7,374 bases of DNA from an uncultured bacterium (lineage in GTDB: Bacteria; Planctomycetota; UBA1135; UBA2386): the NCBI GenBank assembly GCA_938003515.1, contig CALKYL010000338.1, forward strand, positions 1 through 7,374. The letters run 5' to 3'. The notes beneath the pieces are model-generated. The model saw only the letters and a list, made by a program, of their open reading frames with translations, did no database searches and was not told where the DNA came from. Shown piece after piece: positions 6,239-7,374 of the stretch (position 1 is its first letter; every line of letters starts with the position of its first letter). The translations under genes and the position numbers were made by a program.

Positions 6239-6588
6239 ATGCCAGGTTTCGAACGGGCGCGGCGATATCCGGCTACCCAGGGCCTGTTACCCGGGACAAG
6301 TCGTTGCGTCAACTGGCGCCAGAGGGAGCGGCGAGAGCCCGTTCGACGCACCCATGAGGTCGGTATCGGGGCCGGCCACGAGGAACGTCTCGGCAACGCG
6401 CCTCGTAGTTGTTTGGAGCCGCCGGGAGGTGCGCGGTGGGCGGTGGCTCGACGGCGTCGGTCTACCCGGGCGTCGCCGCTGCTCTCTCAGGGCGCAAGCT
6501 GAGGGCTTCCAGCCCGACACCAGGCGGGTCCACCGACTCCACGCTGGCCGCGGTCACGGGTGGTTCGATGCGGCAGGCCCGCGAATAC

Positions 6589-6605
6589 CCTCCGGAATCC
6601 GGAGG
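6589..6605. promoter_or_regulatory. Perfect 7-bp inverted repeat, candidate operator
   Basis: CCTCCGG-AAT-CCGGAGG, a perfect dyad with a 3-nt centre, about 150 nt upstream of the plus-strand secreted protein gene at 6755. Its CTCCG...CGGAG core is the same as in the palindrome at 5595-5608 upstream of the Cys-rich gene. It could bind a dimeric regulator or form a hairpin; no T tract follows, so a terminator is less likely. Confidence 0.45.
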
Positions 6606-6754
6606 CTCGTCGACGAACGGACAGCGCCTCGCACGGCGTCTTCACGAGGCTTTCGTTGGCGCACCGTTGCCTTGGTCGTGTCTGCTCGCTAAGAGGCCAG
6701 TCGGACAGGAGACCACTTCGGGCCGAGGCCCACGAGCCACTTCCAAGCCTCACG

Positions 6755-7374
6755 ATGATCGATCGTCGCCTTCGGGGATCGCGACCCTCGCGCGTTCTGC
6801 TGTGTGTTCTCGTCGGGCTGGGCATGCCGATCGCCGGCGCGGCCCAGAACAACGAGGCGTTCTGCACGCCGACCCATGAGTGCTGTGGCGAGCAGGCGGC
6901 TGGGCCGAGTGCACCGACCACCGGAGGGAGTTCCGGGCCGACCACCGGCGGGACGGGATCGGGGAGCGCCCCGAGCGGACCGATCACGCACGGATGGGAG
7001 AGCCCGACGACGAACGGCAACGACGGCACCCAGGAGACCAGGATCGCCAACCCCGGCGCCGAGAACGCCGGCGGAGGCTTCGCGGGTTGCTACAACTCGC
7101 ACTTCGTGGTGGCGGGCCGCAAGCGGTTCTGGCTCGACCACCCCGGCTTCGCGCCCGGACCGGGCATGGGTTGCGTCGCGTGGCCGCCGGAGTGCACGCA
7201 GCCGGGCCTGCGCCAGGGCTGTTCGATGCAGTGGGTGAAGACGGTCGACCTCCATCACGGGCTGGAGGTGGCGGTCGAACGGTGCGTCTGCTCACCGGCG
7301 CAGGTCGGAGGGCCGAACACCGCGAACATGGCGAACTTCCGGTTCGCGCAGCAGAACGCGGGCGACGCCGCCGG
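6755..7374 (+). CDS. Secreted Cys-rich protein of unknown family, N-terminal part (cut by window edge)
   Basis: Reading frame from ATG 6755 that stays open to the right edge; 206 codons visible. Residues 1-30 form a Sec signal peptide: basic MIDRRLRGSRPSR, hydrophobic core VLLCVLVGLGMPIAG, and likely cleavage after AGAA before Gln31. The mature part starts with a Cys cluster (37, 43, 44), followed by a Gly/Pro/Ser/Thr-rich linker (50-78) that contains GPTTGG-like repeats; at DNA level CCGACCACCGG recurs at 6914-6924 and 6938-6948. The following domain has more Cys (112, 140, 147, 156, 177, 179) and a CVC pair near 177-179. No known catalytic motif is visible and I do not recognise the family. 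The start lacks a clear Shine-Dalgarno sequence; ATG 6755 is chosen because it gives the full signal peptide. It is divergent from the sigma factor gene and could be one of its targets; this is inference from position only. Confidence 0.8.
   Translation, partial: MIDRRLRGSRPSRVLLCVLVGLGMPIAGAAQNNEAFCTPTHECCGEQAAGPSAPTTGGSSGPTTGGTGSGSAPSGPITHGWESPTTNGNDGTQETRIANPGAENAGGGFAGCYNSHFVVAGRKRFWLDHPGFAPGPGMGCVAWPPECTQPGLRQGCSMQWVKTVDLHHGLEVAVERCVCSPAQVGGPNTANMANFRFAQQNAGDAA

Larger units (their letters stand above)
6226..6754. other. 529-bp divergent noncoding region between sigma factor and secreted protein genes
   Basis: I see no credible gene here. The open frames crossing it are Arg/Ser/Pro-rich, lack Shine-Dalgarno sites and run antisense to or out of frame with the flanking genes. 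Visible structure: a 10-bp inverted repeat TCGAACGGGC (6249-6258) and GCCCGTTCGA (6337-6346), 78 bp apart; a 10-bp palindrome CTGGCGCCAG (6313-6322); and the 17-nt palindrome at 6589-6605. It must hold the promoters of both divergent genes, but no convincing promoter boxes stand out. A small RNA could fit in a gap of this size; nothing in the sequence shows one. Confidence 0.55.

Noticed and set aside
6226..6396. N-terminal extension of the sigma factor to ATG 6396
   Set aside because: The added residues are Arg/Trp/Pro-rich without sigma features, no Shine-Dalgarno site precedes 6396, and GGAGGAG is ideally placed for ATG 6225.
6409..6879. 156-aa plus-strand open frame in the divergent gap
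   Set aside because: Ser/Gly/Arg-rich, no domain pattern or ribosome site, and it overlaps the signal-peptide start of the gene at 6755 in another frame.

Overview
This is a GC-rich bacterial window with eight supportable protein-coding genes, two of them cut by the window edges, and no RNA gene, CRISPR array, insertion sequence or phage gene that I can see. The GYF_2-type protein at the left edge, small cysteine-containing lipoproteins, a short ECF-like sigma factor and secreted Cys-rich or beta-rich proteins of no known family would fit a Planctomycetota-like bacterium. Myxococcota or another high-GC Gram-negative group cannot be excluded. This placement is inference from gene content, not from a phylogenetic marker.

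Left part (1-3367). A partial GYF_2 membrane protein (minus strand) diverges from a small lipoprotein (551-892, plus strand) resembling the DUF6370 type. That lipoprotein meets tail-to-tail a second, unrelated lipoprotein (929-1483, minus strand). The second lipoprotein diverges from a full-length cobalamin-binding radical SAM enzyme with a DUF4070-like C-terminus (1745-3367, plus strand). A perfect 9-bp hairpin lies just behind the radical SAM stop codon.

Right part (3494-7374). Three minus-strand genes lie in the same direction, read from right to left: a 172-aa sigma-70-family protein (6225-5707), a 144-aa exported Cys-rich protein (5562-5128) and a 528-aa membrane-anchored protein built of carboxypeptidase-regulatory-like beta domains (5080-3494). 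A 529-bp divergent region separates the sigma gene from a plus-strand secreted Cys-rich protein that runs off the right edge. The noncoding gaps here hold a run of 11 G and several CTCCG/CGGAG inverted repeats.

The most interesting reading is that the right half is a small sigma-factor-led locus for envelope or extracellular proteins: a regulator, an anchored surface protein and two secreted Cys-rich proteins. No protein in it other than the sigma factor matches a functional family I can name, so the biological role is open. The radical SAM enzyme is convergent to this cluster and is probably a separate unit.
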